Origin: Betaproteobacteria bacterium
GTDB taxonomy: Bacteria > Pseudomonadota > Gammaproteobacteria > Burkholderiales > Usitatibacteraceae
NCBI GenBank assembly: GCA_025362705.1
Contig: JANYFH010000029.1
Coordinates: 1-5,939 of the forward strand
Length of the DNA stretch: 5,939 nt
Direction: 5' to 3'
A model generated the notes under the pieces. It was not told the DNA's origin. It saw only the letters and a program-made list of their open reading frames with translations, and searched no databases. A program made the position numbers and the translations under genes. This document shows positions 5,795-5,939 of the stretch, piece by piece; positions within the stretch are counted from its first letter, which is position 1; the number at the start of each line of letters is the position of its first letter.

Positions 5795-5855
5795 GGCTTC
5801 ACCAAAGTTTCGTTGAATAAAAATGGGTGGACGCGCACCTAATCACCATCATGTC

Positions 5856-5882
5856 ATTATATGAAAACATTACCGCTTCCAA
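5856..5882 (-). promoter_or_regulatory. Possible sigma-70 promoter of the HEAT-repeat gene
   Basis: On the minus strand a perfect -10 TATAAT (5861-5856) lies 62 bp before the ATG. TTGGAA (5882-5877) precedes it at 15 bp, shorter than the ideal 17. A perfect TTGACA occurs at 5898-5893 but is 31 bp from the -10, too far to pair with it. Confidence 0.35.
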
Positions 5883-5939
5883 GGCAGCTTCTTGTCAACA
5901 TGAAAACCCTCAGTGAAAAGATTCAGCGTGATGGCTTCT
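5861..5939 (+). CDS. Possible start of a divergent gene, cut by window edge
   Basis: The frame is open from ATG 5861 to the end of the window (26 codons), with a second in-frame ATG at 5900 giving MKTLSEKIQRDGF. The preceding in-frame stop is TAA at 5840-5842. No strong Shine-Dalgarno precedes either ATG. The peptide is too short to assign a family. It would be divergent from the HEAT-repeat gene and share the 66-bp spacer with it. A chance frame of this length is quite possible. Confidence 0.3.
   Translation, partial: MKTLPLPRQLLVNMKTLSEKIQRDGF

Overview
The window looks like a piece of a Gram-negative proteobacterial chromosome, probably betaproteobacterial or a related lineage. This is inferred from a single-chain GcvP close to the E. 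coli type, a PEP-CTERM/exosortase substrate, a sigma-54-type promoter, and DUF427 and cupin proteins typical of such genomes. Both ends of the window are gene-interrupted or nearly so. No rRNA, tRNA, CRISPR array or transposase gene was seen.

Left part (1-2382, + strand): the C-terminal ~690 residues of glycine dehydrogenase (gcvP, P-protein of the glycine cleavage system). It is followed 20 bp later by a small DUF427 gene with its own Shine-Dalgarno, probably in the same transcript.

Middle part (2383-3535, + strand): an A/T-richer stretch with a self-contained transcription unit. It has a candidate enhancer palindrome, an excellent -24/-12 (sigma-54) promoter, a gene for a secreted PEP-CTERM protein, and a strong intrinsic terminator. 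Right after the terminator lies a second DUF427 copy, about 88% identical in DNA over its last 83 codons, that has lost its normal start. The PEP-CTERM unit is therefore bracketed by two DUF427 copies in direct orientation.

Right part (3701-5794, - strand): three genes read leftwards. In transcription order they are a DNA-alkylation-repair-like HEAT-repeat protein, a cupin protein and a DUF2971 protein. A ~100 bp composite inverted repeat (REP/MITE-like) sits between the first two, directly upstream of the cupin gene. At the far right a divergent reading frame may begin and run off the window.

The points most worth a second look are the sigma-54-controlled PEP-CTERM unit, the duplicated and 5'-altered DUF427 gene beside it, and the doubly palindromic repeat at 5014-5113. 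Functions of the DUF427, DUF2971 and cupin genes are not known from the sequence, and no pathway linking the minus-strand genes can be claimed.
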